This document shows positions 45,339 to 55,554 of a stretch of 64,000 bases of DNA, in pieces. The stretch is taken from positions 16,088 to 80,087 of the forward strand of contig DBMR01000025.1 in NCBI GenBank assembly GCA_002298785.1, in the 5' to 3' direction. The notes under the pieces were generated by a model. The model was not told the origin of the DNA, made no database searches, and saw only the letters and a program-made list of their open reading frames with translations. The position numbers and the translations under genes were made by a program. The DNA is from Verrucomicrobia subdivision 3 bacterium UBA693 (GTDB lineage Bacteria; Verrucomicrobiota; Verrucomicrobiia; Limisphaerales; UBA8199). How positions within the stretch are numbered: position 1 is the stretch's first letter; every line of letters begins with the position of its first letter.

Positions 45339-45998
45339 ATGAGAGTCCTGGTAGTGGAAGATGAACCGGATTTGCTGGCGAGCCTGCTGCAGGCGGTGCG
45401 CGAGGACGGCTACGCGGCCGATGGCGCGGCGGATGGCGAGGAGGGGCTCTACAAGGCCGAGTCTTTCGAGTATGACGCCGTGGTGCTGGATATCATGCTG
45501 CCTGGCATCGCCGGATGGGAAGTGCTGCGACGTTTGCGCAAGTCCAAGGCAACGCCGGTGCTGCTCCTGACGGCGCGGGACACGGTGCGCGACCGGGTGC
45601 GCGGGCTCGATGGCGGTGCGGATGACTACTTGGTGAAGCCCTTTGACGTCGAGGAGTTGCTGGCCCGCTTGCGGGCGTTGATTCGACGGTCGGCCAGCCA
45701 GGCGCAACCCACGCTCCGCATTGGCCCGGTCGAGATTGACACCGCTGCGCGCACCGTGAGCCTCCACGGCCGGGAAGTTGTGCTCACCGCCCGGGAATAT
45801 TCCCTGGTGGAATATCTCGCTCTGCACCAGGGCAAAGTGGTTACGCGCACCGCTCTTTACGAACATCTGTTCGACGAAAACGAAAGTTCTCTTTCCAACC
45901 TCCTCGACGTCCACGTTTCGAATATCAGGAAAAAGCTCGGCCACGAGTTTATCACCACCCGGCGTGGGCATGGGTATTGTGTGGAATCCACGGAATGA
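45339..45998 (+). CDS. OmpR/PhoB-type response regulator
   Basis: A 219-residue regulator. Its receiver has VVEDEPD, the phospho-accepting Asp in VVLDIMLPG, and KPFDVEELLARLRALIRR linking to a winged-helix DNA-binding domain (EVVLTAREYSLVEYLALHQGKVVTRTALYEHLF, ending SNIRKKLG). The closest subgroup is CusR/QseB-like, which often respond to metals or envelope signals. Its stop overlaps the histidine kinase start (ATGA), so they are translationally coupled. The start has no strong Shine-Dalgarno sequence. Confidence 0.92.
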   Translation: MRVLVVEDEPDLLASLLQAVREDGYAADGAADGEEGLYKAESFEYDAVVLDIMLPGIAGWEVLRRLRKSKATPVLLLTARDTVRDRVRGLDGGADDYLVKPFDVEELLARLRALIRRSASQAQPTLRIGPVEIDTAARTVSLHGREVVLTAREYSLVEYLALHQGKVVTRTALYEHLFDENESSLSNLLDVHVSNIRKKLGHEFITTRRGHGYCVESTE

Positions 45999-47521
45999 TT
46001 TTTCACTCTATTCGCTGGCGGCTGCAGCTCTGGCACGGGTTGATCCTGGTGACAGTCCTGGCGGGTTTTGGCTTCACCGCCTACCAGGTGGCGCGCGAGA
46101 ACCAATTGCGGCGCATCGACCAGGAACTGGACCAGCGATTGAACAGTCTGTTTCGGCCCGAACCGCGAGGCGCGCGTGGCCCCGGAAAAGCCGGCGCACC
46201 GCCAGATGACGCGCCGCCCGCCGGTCATCCGGAACCGGGCGGTTTTCAAAATCGAGAGCCCTGGGCGGGCAATGAGCGGCCCTTCGATCGAAATGGCCGG
46301 TTTCCCCGGCGTTTCGCCGCGGAAATGCACGCCCGCGTGGTGGCCGCCATTCAGCAGTTTGATCGCAGCGAAACGAACGGGCTTTATTTCATCTATTGGC
46401 CGGAGACGGGCGATGCGATCCACTCGCCAAATGCTCCGGTGGACGTTGCCGATCCGCGGCCGCCGCGCCCGGTGGAAGCCGGCATGGAGCCGGGCCCGCC
46501 GCTGCGGACGGAGGTGCGATTCCGGGGCGAATTCCGCGAGCTCTATCGTTCTATGCCGGGCGGGGATTGCGCCCTGGTCGGCCGGTCGCTGGCTCCGGAT
46601 TTCGCTGCCATGCGGAGGCTCGCCTTTTGGCTGGCCATGGCTGGCGCCGGCGTGCTGTTGATTGGGCTGACGGGCGGTTGGTGGGTGGCGGCACGCGCCA
46701 TGAGGCCGATTGAGGACATTAGCGCCACCGCGCAGAAGATCTCCGCCGTGGACCTTTCGCAGCGCATCAATGTCGCTGGTACGGATGACGAACTTAGCCG
46801 ACTGGCCGAAGTGCTCAATTCCACGTTCGCCCGATTGGAATCGGCGTTCGCGCAGCAGGCCCGTTTCACGGCGGATGCCTCGCATGAATTGCGCACACCC
46901 CTGGCGGTGATCCTTACGCAAACGCAATCCGCGCTGTCTCGACCGCGCTCGAGTGCGGAATACACGGTGGCGCTCGAGGCTTGTCAGCGCGCGGCGCAGC
47001 GAATGCGCAAGCTGACCGAGGCGCTCCTCACCCTGGCCCGGCTCGAAGGCGCGCGGGAAACCGGCCGGCGCGAGGAATTCGATTTGGCGCGCGTGGCACA
47101 TGATTGTGTCGAGTTGCTGCGGCCCCTGGCGGATGAACGTTCGGTCACGTTGCACGCTGAATTGGCCGCCGCCCGGCTCCATGGCGATCCGGAACAACTG
47201 GCCCAAGTGATCACGAACCTGCTCACCAATGCCATTCAATATAGTCCGGCAGGGAGCGCGGTGCGCGTGGCGACGGCACTCGAGGGCGGGTCGGTGACAC
47301 TGACCGTGGCTGATAACGGGCAAGGCATCGCGCCGGAGGATCTGCCGCACGTGTTCGAACGCTTTTATCGTGCCGACAAATCCCGATCGCAACCCGCTGG
47401 TCGCACGGGTTTGGGCCTGGCGATCTGCCAGGCCATTGTCGAGGCGCATCAAGGCAAGATCACCGCCGCCAGCGAACTTTCAAAAGGCAGCGTGTTTACT
47501 GTCCAGCTCCCGACAGCTTAA
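45995..47521 (+). CDS. EnvZ/CusS-like membrane histidine kinase
   Basis: Start at ATG 45995, overlapping the regulator stop, gives 508 residues. Two membrane segments (near residues 15-35 and 205-235) bracket a periplasmic sensor region rich in Pro, Arg and Gly. HAMP (WVAARAMRPIEDISATAQKI), HisKA with the His in ASHELRTPLAVI, and an ATPase domain with NLLTNAIQYS, DNGQGI and GLGLAICQAIV follow. The unusual Pro-rich sensor has no named fold I recognise. It converges with a symporter gene 13 bases away. Confidence 0.92.
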   Translation: MIFHSIRWRLQLWHGLILVTVLAGFGFTAYQVARENQLRRIDQELDQRLNSLFRPEPRGARGPGKAGAPPDDAPPAGHPEPGGFQNREPWAGNERPFDRNGRFPRRFAAEMHARVVAAIQQFDRSETNGLYFIYWPETGDAIHSPNAPVDVADPRPPRPVEAGMEPGPPLRTEVRFRGEFRELYRSMPGGDCALVGRSLAPDFAAMRRLAFWLAMAGAGVLLIGLTGGWWVAARAMRPIEDISATAQKISAVDLSQRINVAGTDDELSRLAEVLNSTFARLESAFAQQARFTADASHELRTPLAVILTQTQSALSRPRSSAEYTVALEACQRAAQRMRKLTEALLTLARLEGARETGRREEFDLARVAHDCVELLRPLADERSVTLHAELAAARLHGDPEQLAQVITNLLTNAIQYSPAGSAVRVATALEGGSVTLTVADNGQGIAPEDLPHVFERFYRADKSRSQPAGRTGLGLAICQAIVEAHQGKITAASELSKGSVFTVQLPTA

Positions 47522-47534
47522 TCGCGGCCTTCAG

Positions 47535-49334
47535 TTACCTCCACGACCGCTGGATGGAACGGATCAAAATCACTCCGCTGATCACGAACACGGCGAGCAA
47601 TGCCAGGGCTAGGCCCGTCCGGCCATAGAGGAAGTTCCCGACCATGAACAGCGAAGACCAGATCACTGTGCAACCGGCCGACCAGCCGAGCAGCCCGGCA
47701 GGAATGCTCTGCCCGTTCGGCTCGCCACCCGGCGCTACCCCGGCCTCCGCGCGGATCGGTCCCCAACCCGGACCAAAGGGCCGCACTCGGCGGTAGAAAG
47801 CCACGAGGGTTTGCCGGTCGGTGGGCGGTCCCCAAAAGGCAGTGGCGACCCAGCAGACGGTCGTGACGCCGATTGTCAGCAGCAAGGCGTAATGAGACGG
47901 CATTCCAACGTGGAATTGCTTCTGCAGCACCACCAGGACCAGGGAGATTCCAAAGGAGCTGGCCATGGCCACGACTTCGCACCAAGCGTTGATGCGCCAC
48001 CAGAACCAGCGCAACAGGTACAGCAAACCGGTGCCGGCGCCCACTTGCAGGATGATGTCAAAAGCGTTCTTGGCGCTGTCGAGGAAATAGACCAGGCCGC
48101 TGGCGCAGACGAACAGCAGCACGGTGGCCCAGCGGCCCACGGCCACATAATGCTGGTCCGGCGCTCCCGGCCTAATAAAGCGCCGATAAAAATCGTGCAC
48201 CAGGTAGGAGGAACCCCAGTTCAGGTGAGTGAGGATCGTCGATGAATTAGCGGCGATTAGCCCGCCCACCATCAAACCCACGAAACCCACCGGCAAAAAC
48301 TTCAACATCGCGGGGTACGCGATGTCGTGGCCCAGGAGGCTGGGGTCCATGTTGGGAAAGGCGCGCTGGATATCGGCCAACTGCGGATACACCAGGAGAG
48401 AGCACAAGCCCACCAGGATCCAGGGCCATGGCCGCAACACGTAATGCGCGACATTGAAGAACAGCACGGCGCCGAGGGCGTCTTTTTCCGTTTTCGACGC
48501 GAGCATGCGCTGGGCGATGTAGCTGCCGCCGCCCGGTTCCGCGCCGGGATACCACGTGGCCCACCATTGCACCGCCAGCGGCATAATGAACACCGCCAGC
48601 GCCAGGTCCCAGTTGCTGGTGAAGTCCGGCAGAATATTAAGGTAATGCAGCATTTGCCCGTCCGGCCCGGGCAGCGGGCCTGACAGTTTGCTCACCAGCA
48701 CCTCCAGGCCGCCGACCTGCTGGAGCGCGAAATACGCGGCGGCAATGACCGCAGTCATCTTGATGATGAACTGGATCATGTCGATCACCAGCACGCCCCA
48801 CAGGCCGGAGTGCGCCGCAAACACGACGTTGAGCAAGCCGCAAATCAGCAGGGTCTGCCAGCGGGGTAGCCCAAACAGGATATTGGCGATCTTGCAGGCC
48901 GCGAGGCTGACCGTGGCCATGATGACGCAGTTGAATACGAAGCCCAGGTAGACCGCGCGAAAACCGCGCACGACCCCCGCCGCCTTGCCGGAATATCGGA
49001 TTTCGTAAAATTCGAGGTCCGTCATGACTTCCGAGCGGCGCCACAGGCGCGCGTAAAAGAACACCGTGGCGACCCCTGTCAGCGTGAAGGCCCACCAGCA
49101 CCAGTTGCCCGCCACGCCCTGTCTCCGGACGATGTCCGTCACCAGGTTCGGAGTGTCGCTGCTGAAGGTGGTGGCGACCATGGACAGCCCGGCGAGCCAC
49201 CAGGGCACGGAGCGCCCCGACACGAAGAATTCCGAGGTGCTCTTGGCGGCGCGTTTGCCGAAATACAGCGCGGGCAGGAAGCAAATCGCCAGGCTGGCGA
49301 AAACGATTAGCCAATCAATCCATTGCAGTCTCAT
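47535..49334 (-). CDS. Sodium:solute symporter (SSS family)
   Basis: A 599-residue transporter with about 14 membrane segments. Family text: STSEFFVSGRSVPWWLAG, the TM1-region ATTFSSDTP, MTDLEFYEIRYSGKAAGVVRGF, and IAANSSTILTHLNWGSSYLVHDFYRRF, equivalent to the sodium-site helix. It is only distantly like the symporter at 15754 but shares the family's C-terminal extension. No adjacent enzyme suggests a substrate. Upstream is a 157-base divergent region shared with the spore-maturation-like gene. Confidence 0.87.
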   Translation of the reverse strand: MRLQWIDWLIVFASLAICFLPALYFGKRAAKSTSEFFVSGRSVPWWLAGLSMVATTFSSDTPNLVTDIVRRQGVAGNWCWWAFTLTGVATVFFYARLWRRSEVMTDLEFYEIRYSGKAAGVVRGFRAVYLGFVFNCVIMATVSLAACKIANILFGLPRWQTLLICGLLNVVFAAHSGLWGVLVIDMIQFIIKMTAVIAAAYFALQQVGGLEVLVSKLSGPLPGPDGQMLHYLNILPDFTSNWDLALAVFIMPLAVQWWATWYPGAEPGGGSYIAQRMLASKTEKDALGAVLFFNVAHYVLRPWPWILVGLCSLLVYPQLADIQRAFPNMDPSLLGHDIAYPAMLKFLPVGFVGLMVGGLIAANSSTILTHLNWGSSYLVHDFYRRFIRPGAPDQHYVAVGRWATVLLFVCASGLVYFLDSAKNAFDIILQVGAGTGLLYLLRWFWWRINAWCEVVAMASSFGISLVLVVLQKQFHVGMPSHYALLLTIGVTTVCWVATAFWGPPTDRQTLVAFYRRVRPFGPGWGPIRAEAGVAPGGEPNGQSIPAGLLGWSAGCTVIWSSLFMVGNFLYGRTGLALALLAVFVISGVILIRSIQRSWR

Positions 49335-49491
49335 ATAGCAGCATGGTCATTTCGGGCTGACCGGATGATGAGCAAGCGGCGCGACGTGAACAAGCCGCAA
49401 TTAGGGAAAACTTAGGCGCCTCGGTGACGGCGAGGGCGCGCGGCGCAGTTTTTTCTCGCACAAAATCAGCGCGCCCCTTATAGCCAGACGC

Positions 49492-50835
49492 ATGCTCAAT
49501 TACATTTGGCTGGGACTCATTCTGCTCGCGGTGGTGATTGGCGGGATGAATGGGAGCCTGGGGACCATGACGGACAAGAGCCTGGACATGGCGCGCGTGG
49601 CGGTGATCGACATCGCCTTTCCGCTGATTGGCATCATGGCGTTGTGGTTGGGGATCATGCGGCTGGCGGAGCGCGCCGGGCTCGTCGGGTCGCTGGCGCG
49701 TGTATTGCGGCCGGTGCTGCGCCGGTTGTTTCCCGACGTTCCCCCGGACCATCCGGCCATGGGCTCGATGTTGATGAACATGGCGGCCAACATGCTTGGC
49801 CTGGGGAACGCGGCCACGCCGCTGGGCTTGCGCGCGATGAAAGACCTGGAGCGTCTCAATCCCCGGCCCGGCACCGCTACCGACGCCATGTGCACGTTTC
49901 TGGCCATCAACACCAGTTCCATTCAACTCATTCCGGTTACCGCCATCGCCGTGTTGGCAGCCAAGAACTCCTCCAACCCCACCGCCATCGTGGGCACGTG
50001 CATCATCGCCACCGCCTGCGCGGCGACGTCCGGTGTCCTGACCGCACGCTTCCTCTCGCGCTGGCCGGTATTCAAACTCGCCCCGGTCCCCGCGCCGGCT
50101 CCCTTGGACTCCGCGGATGCGCCCAGTCCCGGCGGCGCCAAAGCGGTCGTGCAGGAAGCGGCGGCGTTGCATCCGTTACCGATGTGGGGACGCTTCGTTT
50201 TGGCGGCCTTCGGCGTGTTCTTCCTCGGCCTGTTTGTGCGCCTGGCCTTCCCGGAGGTATTCTCCGCGGTCGCGCCGGGTAATGGACCCGCCAAAACCGG
50301 ATTTGTGCGGGTGGTGGACGCCATCTCCACCCTCTCGATTCCATTGCTGCTCTCGATGTTCCCGCTGTATGCCGCGCTGCGCGGCGTGAAGGTGTATGAG
50401 GAATTTGTCGAAGGCGCCCGCGAAGGATTCGACGTGGCGCTGCGAATCATCCCTTACCTGGTGGCCATTCTGGTCGCGGTGGGGATGTTCCGGGCCGCCG
50501 GCGGCATCACGATGCTCAGCCACGCCCTGGGACCCATCATGGCGAAGCTGGGTTTCCCTCCGGATTTGCTGCCGCTGGTGTTTATGCGGCCGTTGAGCGG
50601 CAGCGGCACTCTCGGGATCTTTACCGAACTGGTTATGACCTTCGGCCCGGACAGTTTGATTGCCCGCACTGCCGGGACGATTTTTGGCAGCACGGAAACG
50701 ACGTTTTACGTCCTGGCCGTTTACTTCGGTTCTGTGGGAATCAAGAAGACGCGTTATGCACTGCTGGCGGGGTTGACCGGCGACCTCGTCGGCGTGATCG
50801 CCTCGGTGATCATCTGCCGGATCGTCTTTGGCTGA
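49492..50835 (+). CDS. Fused SpmA-SpmB-like nucleoside-recognition membrane protein
   Basis: This 447-residue protein joins two halves that are separate genes in Bacillus. Residues 1-200 are SpmA-like (MAANMLGLGNAATPLGLRAMKDLE, FLAINTSSIQLIP). Residues 230-447 are SpmB-like (PLYAALRGVKVYEEFVEGAREGFDVALRIIPYLVAILV, MRPLSGSGTLGIF, GSTETTFYVLAVYFGSVG). Both carry the Gate/nucleoside-recognition pattern. In Bacillus SpmA/B act in spore core dehydration, but fused homologues are widespread in Gram-negative non-sporeformers with unknown function. It converges with pyrB, with 16 bases between stops. Confidence 0.87.
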   Translation: MLNYIWLGLILLAVVIGGMNGSLGTMTDKSLDMARVAVIDIAFPLIGIMALWLGIMRLAERAGLVGSLARVLRPVLRRLFPDVPPDHPAMGSMLMNMAANMLGLGNAATPLGLRAMKDLERLNPRPGTATDAMCTFLAINTSSIQLIPVTAIAVLAAKNSSNPTAIVGTCIIATACAATSGVLTARFLSRWPVFKLAPVPAPAPLDSADAPSPGGAKAVVQEAAALHPLPMWGRFVLAAFGVFFLGLFVRLAFPEVFSAVAPGNGPAKTGFVRVVDAISTLSIPLLLSMFPLYAALRGVKVYEEFVEGAREGFDVALRIIPYLVAILVAVGMFRAAGGITMLSHALGPIMAKLGFPPDLLPLVFMRPLSGSGTLGIFTELVMTFGPDSLIARTAGTIFGSTETTFYVLAVYFGSVGIKKTRYALLAGLTGDLVGVIASVIICRIVFG

Positions 50836-50851
50836 CGCCTGGGAAAGGGGA

Positions 50852-51793
50852 TTAGCCGGTAATTTCCTGGGGACCTTTGCCCCCATTCACCAGGAAAAGG
50901 ACGGCCATGCGCACCGCCAGGCCATTGGTGACCTGACCGAGGATAACCGAGCGCTTCGAATCCGCGATTTCGCTATCGATTTCCACCCCGCGATTGATCG
51001 GGCCCGGATGCATGATGAGGGCATCGGGTTTGGTCATGGCGAGCCGGGCCTGGTTCAGTCCGAAGAGGCTGGTGTATTCGCCCAGGCTCGGGAACATGCT
51101 CTTGCGCTGGCGCTCATGCTGAATGCGCAGGAGGTTGATGATATCGGCGTCGCGAATCGCCTCCTCGACGTCGTGGGTGACGCGGCAGCCCATCTTTTCA
51201 AATTCACGCGGGACCAGCGTGGTGGGACCGCACAGGGTGACGGAGGCTCCGAGCTTGGTCAGCGCCCATATATCCGAGCGCGCCACGCGGCTATAAAGAA
51301 TATCTCCCAGAATGGTCACCTTCAGTCCGGCGATATGACCTTTGCGCTCGCGAATCGTGAAGGTGTCGAGCAAGGCCTGGGTGGGATGCTCGTGGGCGCC
51401 GTCGCCGGCATTGATGACACTGGCGTTGAGCACGCGTGACAGGAAGTTCGGCGCGCCGGAGGCGCTGTGGCGGATTACGATGAAATCGGCGTTCAGCGCT
51501 TCGAGATTGCGCGCCGTGTCCTTCAGCGTCTCGCCTTTCTTAAGCGAAGAGGCTTCTGCGGTGAAGTTGATGATGTCCGCGGAAAGGCGTTGTTCGGAGA
51601 GCTCGAAGCTGATGCGCGTGCGGGTGGAAGGTTCGACGAACAAGTTGACCACGGTCTTGCCCCGCAGGGCAGGCACCTTTTTGATCGCGCGCTCGCCCAC
51701 CGCTTTAAACGCGCGCGCGGTATCGAGCACCGTGGTGATTTCCTCGGCCGTCAGCGATTCGATGTCGATCAGGTGTTTGCGGTTCCAGCTCAT
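50852..51793 (-). CDS. pyrB: Aspartate carbamoyltransferase catalytic subunit
   Basis: A 313-residue enzyme catalysing carbamoyl phosphate plus aspartate to carbamoyl aspartate, the second step of pyrimidine synthesis. The carbamoyl-phosphate site [18 protein letters not shown], the [12 protein letters not shown] segment and the [13 protein letters not shown] loop are intact. The length matches PyrB. It lies 12 bases downstream of pyrR, forming a pyrR-pyrB unit as in many bacteria. No regulatory-chain gene (pyrI) is present; PyrB here is probably the unregulated trimer or forms a dihydroorotase complex encoded elsewhere. Confidence 0.96.
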   Translation of the reverse strand: MSWNRKHLIDIESLTAEEITTVLDTARAFKAVGERAIKKVPALRGKTVVNLFVEPSTRTRISFELSEQRLSADIINFTAEASSLKKGETLKDTARNLEALNADFIVIRHSASGAPNFLSRVLNASVINAGDGAHEHPTQALLDTFTIRERKGHIAGLKVTILGDILYSRVARSDIWALTKLGASVTLCGPTTLVPREFEKMGCRVTHDVEEAIRDADIINLLRIQHERQRKSMFPSLGEYTSLFGLNQARLAMTKPDALIMHPGPINRGVEIDSEIADSKRSVILGQVTNGLAVRMAVLFLVNGGKGPQEITG

Positions 51794-51805
51794 GATTGCC
51801 TCCGG

Positions 51806-52342
<537 letters not shown>

Positions 52343-52575
52343 TCAAACTCCCGCGGTCGCCGGCAAAATGAGCGCCCGCAATCGCACCAAGCCCAGCCAA
52401 ACCTAAAGCCAGGCAAACGTCGAGCCCGAAAAACGGCACGGCCTCGAGGCAGGGAAACGGAGAATCGGAAAGAAGAAGCGGACGAGGGATGAAATGATAT
52501 CTGTGTTCCATATTTCCTTCGCAACCTCGCTGGGTTGCCTTAAAGGAGCCGCCGAACCACGCAATGCCAAGTATG

Positions 52576-52797
52576 CTAGGTATGCATGGAGGCCTGACGG
52601 CTTTTGCGCCATTTCGATCGGTGCTTAATGATCCAATCGGTTAGCGCTTGCTCGAACCCGATGTCGCAGCCAGCTTTCTCGGACTCGATCCACTTGTGTT
52701 TCAGGATTTCCTCACGCTCCGCCTGAAATTCGCGGTATAACGAAGAATTCTTCAGCAACTCACTGGCAGAGAGCTGCTCTCTAATTTGGTCTGACAT
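52576..52797 (-). CDS. Conserved small protein of unknown function
   Basis: Start at ATG 52797 (MSDQIREQL) gives 73 residues. The charged central segment EILKHKWIESEKAGCDIGFEQ and the WIIKHRSKWRKSRQ end look like a conserved small family I have seen in planctomycete and related genomes without a known role. It stands alone, with 150-240 bases on either side. The AT content of its upstream region is higher than the surroundings and could hold a promoter, which I cannot define. Confidence 0.65.
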   Translation of the reverse strand: MSDQIREQLSASELLKNSSLYREFQAEREEILKHKWIESEKAGCDIGFEQALTDWIIKHRSKWRKSRQASMHT

Positions 52798-52958
52798 ATT
52801 AGCCAACCTGCAACTGCGTTGCGCTTAACTCTTAAACCCGGTTTAACCCAAAGGCAAATTGTAACCTTTCGGTCCGCCATCCCGATGTTCGCAACGGTTT
52901 GGTTAAATTTACGTGACGGTCCCGGTCAGGGGAATAAAAAACTGACGGATTTCCAAAG

Positions 52959-53999
52959 TTATTTGTAAATCTCAACGATTGCCTTAGCAACGGTAAGAAA
53001 CGCTTTTCCAGGCGCTTCCTCCGGCGCCGAGACCGTTACCGGCACGCCTTTATCACCACCCTCACGGATTTGGGTAAAGATAGGAATCTCGCCCAAGAAA
53101 GGGATGTTTTGACGTTTGGATTCCCCTTTCCCGCCACCATGGCCGAAAATCTCGACCCGTTCACCTCCGGGCGTAACGAAATAGCTCATGTTCTCGACGA
53201 TGCCGGTGATGGGCACATTGACCTTTTGGAACATGGCGATGCCTTTGCGCACCACCCCGAGCGAGGCTTCCTGGGGCGTGGTGACCACGACGCCCCCGTC
53301 CAACGGAACTGTCTGGCATAATGTAAGTTGGGCATCTCCGGTGCCGGGAGGCAGGTCCACCAGCAGGAAGTCCAGTTCTCCCCATTCCACCGCGCCGATG
53401 AATTGTTGGATGGTCTTAACGATCATCGGTCCGCGCCAAATGACCGGCTGATCACCATCGATGAGAAAGCCGATGCTCATGAGCTTAACCCCGTATTGCA
53501 TCGGGGGCACCATTTTGTCGGCGGGAGTGACGGTCGGCTTTTCGCGGGTGCCCATCATGAGGGGTATGGAAGGGCCGTAGATATCGCAATCGAGCAAACC
53601 CACGCGCAATCCGAGGTGACTCATCGCGCAGGCCAGGTTGACCGAGACCGTGGATTTGCCGACGCCGCCTTTGCCGCTGGCAATGGCGAGCACGCGGCGG
53701 ATTCCCGGCACGCGATTTTGTTGCGACCACGGGTTGGAGCCAGAAGCGGCCCCGGCCGAGGGTTGGGAAACCTCGACGGCAACTTCGGTAACCCCGGGCA
53801 GGGCGCGCAGCGCTTGTTCGGCGTCCGCCTTGATTTGTCGCGCGACGTCCTGGTTTCCGGAGTTGAGCGTCAGGCCGACGCTGACCGCGCCGCCGGTGAC
53901 GGTGACGCGCTTGACGAGGCCGAAGGAAATAATATCCCGGCTATATCCAGGATATTTAACAGCCTTGAGCGTATTCCGGACCTGTTCTTCAGTGATCAT
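52959..53999 (-). CDS. Mrp/ApbC family P-loop ATPase (Fe-S carrier type)
   Basis: A 346-residue protein. The N-terminal 90 residues are a MIP18-like domain (VRNTLKAVKYPGYSRDIISFGLVKRV). The ATPase domain has deviant Walker A IASGKGGVGKSTVSVNLA, switch text LLDCDIYGPSIP, and LLVDLPPGTGDAQL. In E. coli Mrp a CxxC pair follows VENMS and holds a bridging Fe-S cluster; here that place reads VENMSYFVTPGGERVEIFG with no cysteine. The cluster-carrier role may therefore be modified or lost. It is 46 bases from the peptide transporter gene upstream. Confidence 0.9.
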   Translation of the reverse strand: MITEEQVRNTLKAVKYPGYSRDIISFGLVKRVTVTGGAVSVGLTLNSGNQDVARQIKADAEQALRALPGVTEVAVEVSQPSAGAASGSNPWSQQNRVPGIRRVLAIASGKGGVGKSTVSVNLACAMSHLGLRVGLLDCDIYGPSIPLMMGTREKPTVTPADKMVPPMQYGVKLMSIGFLIDGDQPVIWRGPMIVKTIQQFIGAVEWGELDFLLVDLPPGTGDAQLTLCQTVPLDGGVVVTTPQEASLGVVRKGIAMFQKVNVPITGIVENMSYFVTPGGERVEIFGHGGGKGESKRQNIPFLGEIPIFTQIREGGDKGVPVTVSAPEEAPGKAFLTVAKAIVEIYK

Positions 54000-54045
54000 A
54001 ACCGGTAATGATCGGGATAGACGGTCCTATGTCAACCTTGGGTGA

Positions 54046-55488
54046 TCATTTCCCCTGGGCGGCCGAGGCGTCGCGGTAGTGGTAACGGGCGGCGATAACG
54101 CTAAAGGCGATCGCTACCACGAAGGTGAGCCCGGCATACATGAGGAAGCGGGACGCGCTGACCGAGCCGTTGGCGCCGCCTTCGCCGCCGAGCACCTTGG
54201 TGATGAGGACCACCACCAGGTTGCCGACGGTAACGGTAAGGTTCCAAAAGCCCATGATGATGCTCTTCATTTCCGGGGCCGCCTCGCGGAAGGCAAATTC
54301 CAGGCCGGTGGTGGAAATCAGTACTTCGGCCAGGGTGAGAATGGCATAGGGAGCGGTTTGCCAAAGAATGCTGAGTTGGGCCCCGCTTTCGATGCGGGAT
54401 TGCAGCATGGCGACGACCACATAGGACAATGCGGCCAGGAACATGCCCAGGCTCATGCGTCGCAGAGGGCTCGCGAGCCGGCCCAGGAGCGGATACAAGC
54501 CCCAGGTCATCAGCGGGATCATGAGCATCACCAGCGCGGGGTTGGCGGACTGCATCTCTTCGGCGCCGATGCTCCAACCCAGGAGGTTGAAGGTTTGAAG
54601 TCGTTGTCCTTGCATGACCCAGGTCGAATAGGTTTGGTCGAACAGAGCCCAAAACACCGGGATCAAGGCAAACACGGACAAGATGGGCATCACCGAGCGG
54701 GCGGCGTCAACGTCCGCCTCGCTGAAACGGGATCGCGCGGCCTCCCAGAAATCTTGCCCGGGCGGGCGTCGGCGCCTTTGGCGCAAGGCTTCCCAGAGCA
54801 CGCGAAAGAAACCCGCGGATCGAGTCACGCGGGAAGGCGGCGCCATCACATAATGACGGGTCCCAAGCCAGAAAATGAAAGTGGCCGCGGCCATGAAGAT
54901 GCCGGGGACGCCGAAAGCCCACCCGTACCCCCAGGATTTGCGGATGGCCGGGATTGCCAGAAAGGAGAAGAAGGACCCGAGATTGATGGCCCAATAGAAG
55001 GCGGCATAGGCTTTTTGGAGCAAGTGCCGCTCGTCCGACCGGAACTGGTCACCCATAAATGCGGAGACGCAGGGTTTGATGCCACCCGAGCCAAACGCGA
55101 TGAGGGCCAGGCCGAGATACAGGATCCAGATTTTGCCGGCGGGAGTGGGAAAAAAGTCGCTGGTGGCCAGCACCGCGTGGCCGGCGCAATAGAATAGCGA
55201 GATCCAGAGGATGGTTCGATAGCGTCCCCAGTAACGGTCCGCCACCCAGGCTCCGACGAGGGGCATGAAATAATTCACCGCGCTGAACATGGCGATGATG
55301 TTGGTGGCGTCATCCTCGGTCTTAAGCAGCACCTGGGTGATGTAGAGGGCGAGGATGCCCTTCATGCCGTAGTAGCTGAAGCGCTCGCAGGCTTCGTTTC
55401 CCACAATGAACTTCACCTGGGGCGGCCAGCGTCGCGCGGTTACGGCCGGCGCATCCACGACGGCGGAGGGGTCAATTACTGCTGCCAT
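54046..55488 (-). CDS. POT/PTR family proton-dependent oligopeptide transporter
   Basis: A 480-residue carrier with 12-14 membrane segments. The family's TM1 proton-coupling motif appears as NEACERFSYYGMKGIL (E-x-x-E-R-F-x-Y-Y). The PTR2 signatures GSGGIKPCVSAFMGDQF and FYWAINLGSFFSF are intact. It imports di- and tripeptides with protons. The N-terminal 25 residues are an extension without predicted structure. No peptidase gene is adjacent. Confidence 0.92.
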   Translation of the reverse strand: MAAVIDPSAVVDAPAVTARRWPPQVKFIVGNEACERFSYYGMKGILALYITQVLLKTEDDATNIIAMFSAVNYFMPLVGAWVADRYWGRYRTILWISLFYCAGHAVLATSDFFPTPAGKIWILYLGLALIAFGSGGIKPCVSAFMGDQFRSDERHLLQKAYAAFYWAINLGSFFSFLAIPAIRKSWGYGWAFGVPGIFMAAATFIFWLGTRHYVMAPPSRVTRSAGFFRVLWEALRQRRRRPPGQDFWEAARSRFSEADVDAARSVMPILSVFALIPVFWALFDQTYSTWVMQGQRLQTFNLLGWSIGAEEMQSANPALVMLMIPLMTWGLYPLLGRLASPLRRMSLGMFLAALSYVVVAMLQSRIESGAQLSILWQTAPYAILTLAEVLISTTGLEFAFREAAPEMKSIIMGFWNLTVTVGNLVVVLITKVLGGEGGANGSVSASRFLMYAGLTFVVAIAFSVIAARYHYRDASAAQGK

Positions 55489-55554
55489 GATGGGCGGAGA
55501 TGATGAGGAAAAGCAGTGGCGCTTGTCGAGATTCGTTGGCGATTATGGCGGGAT

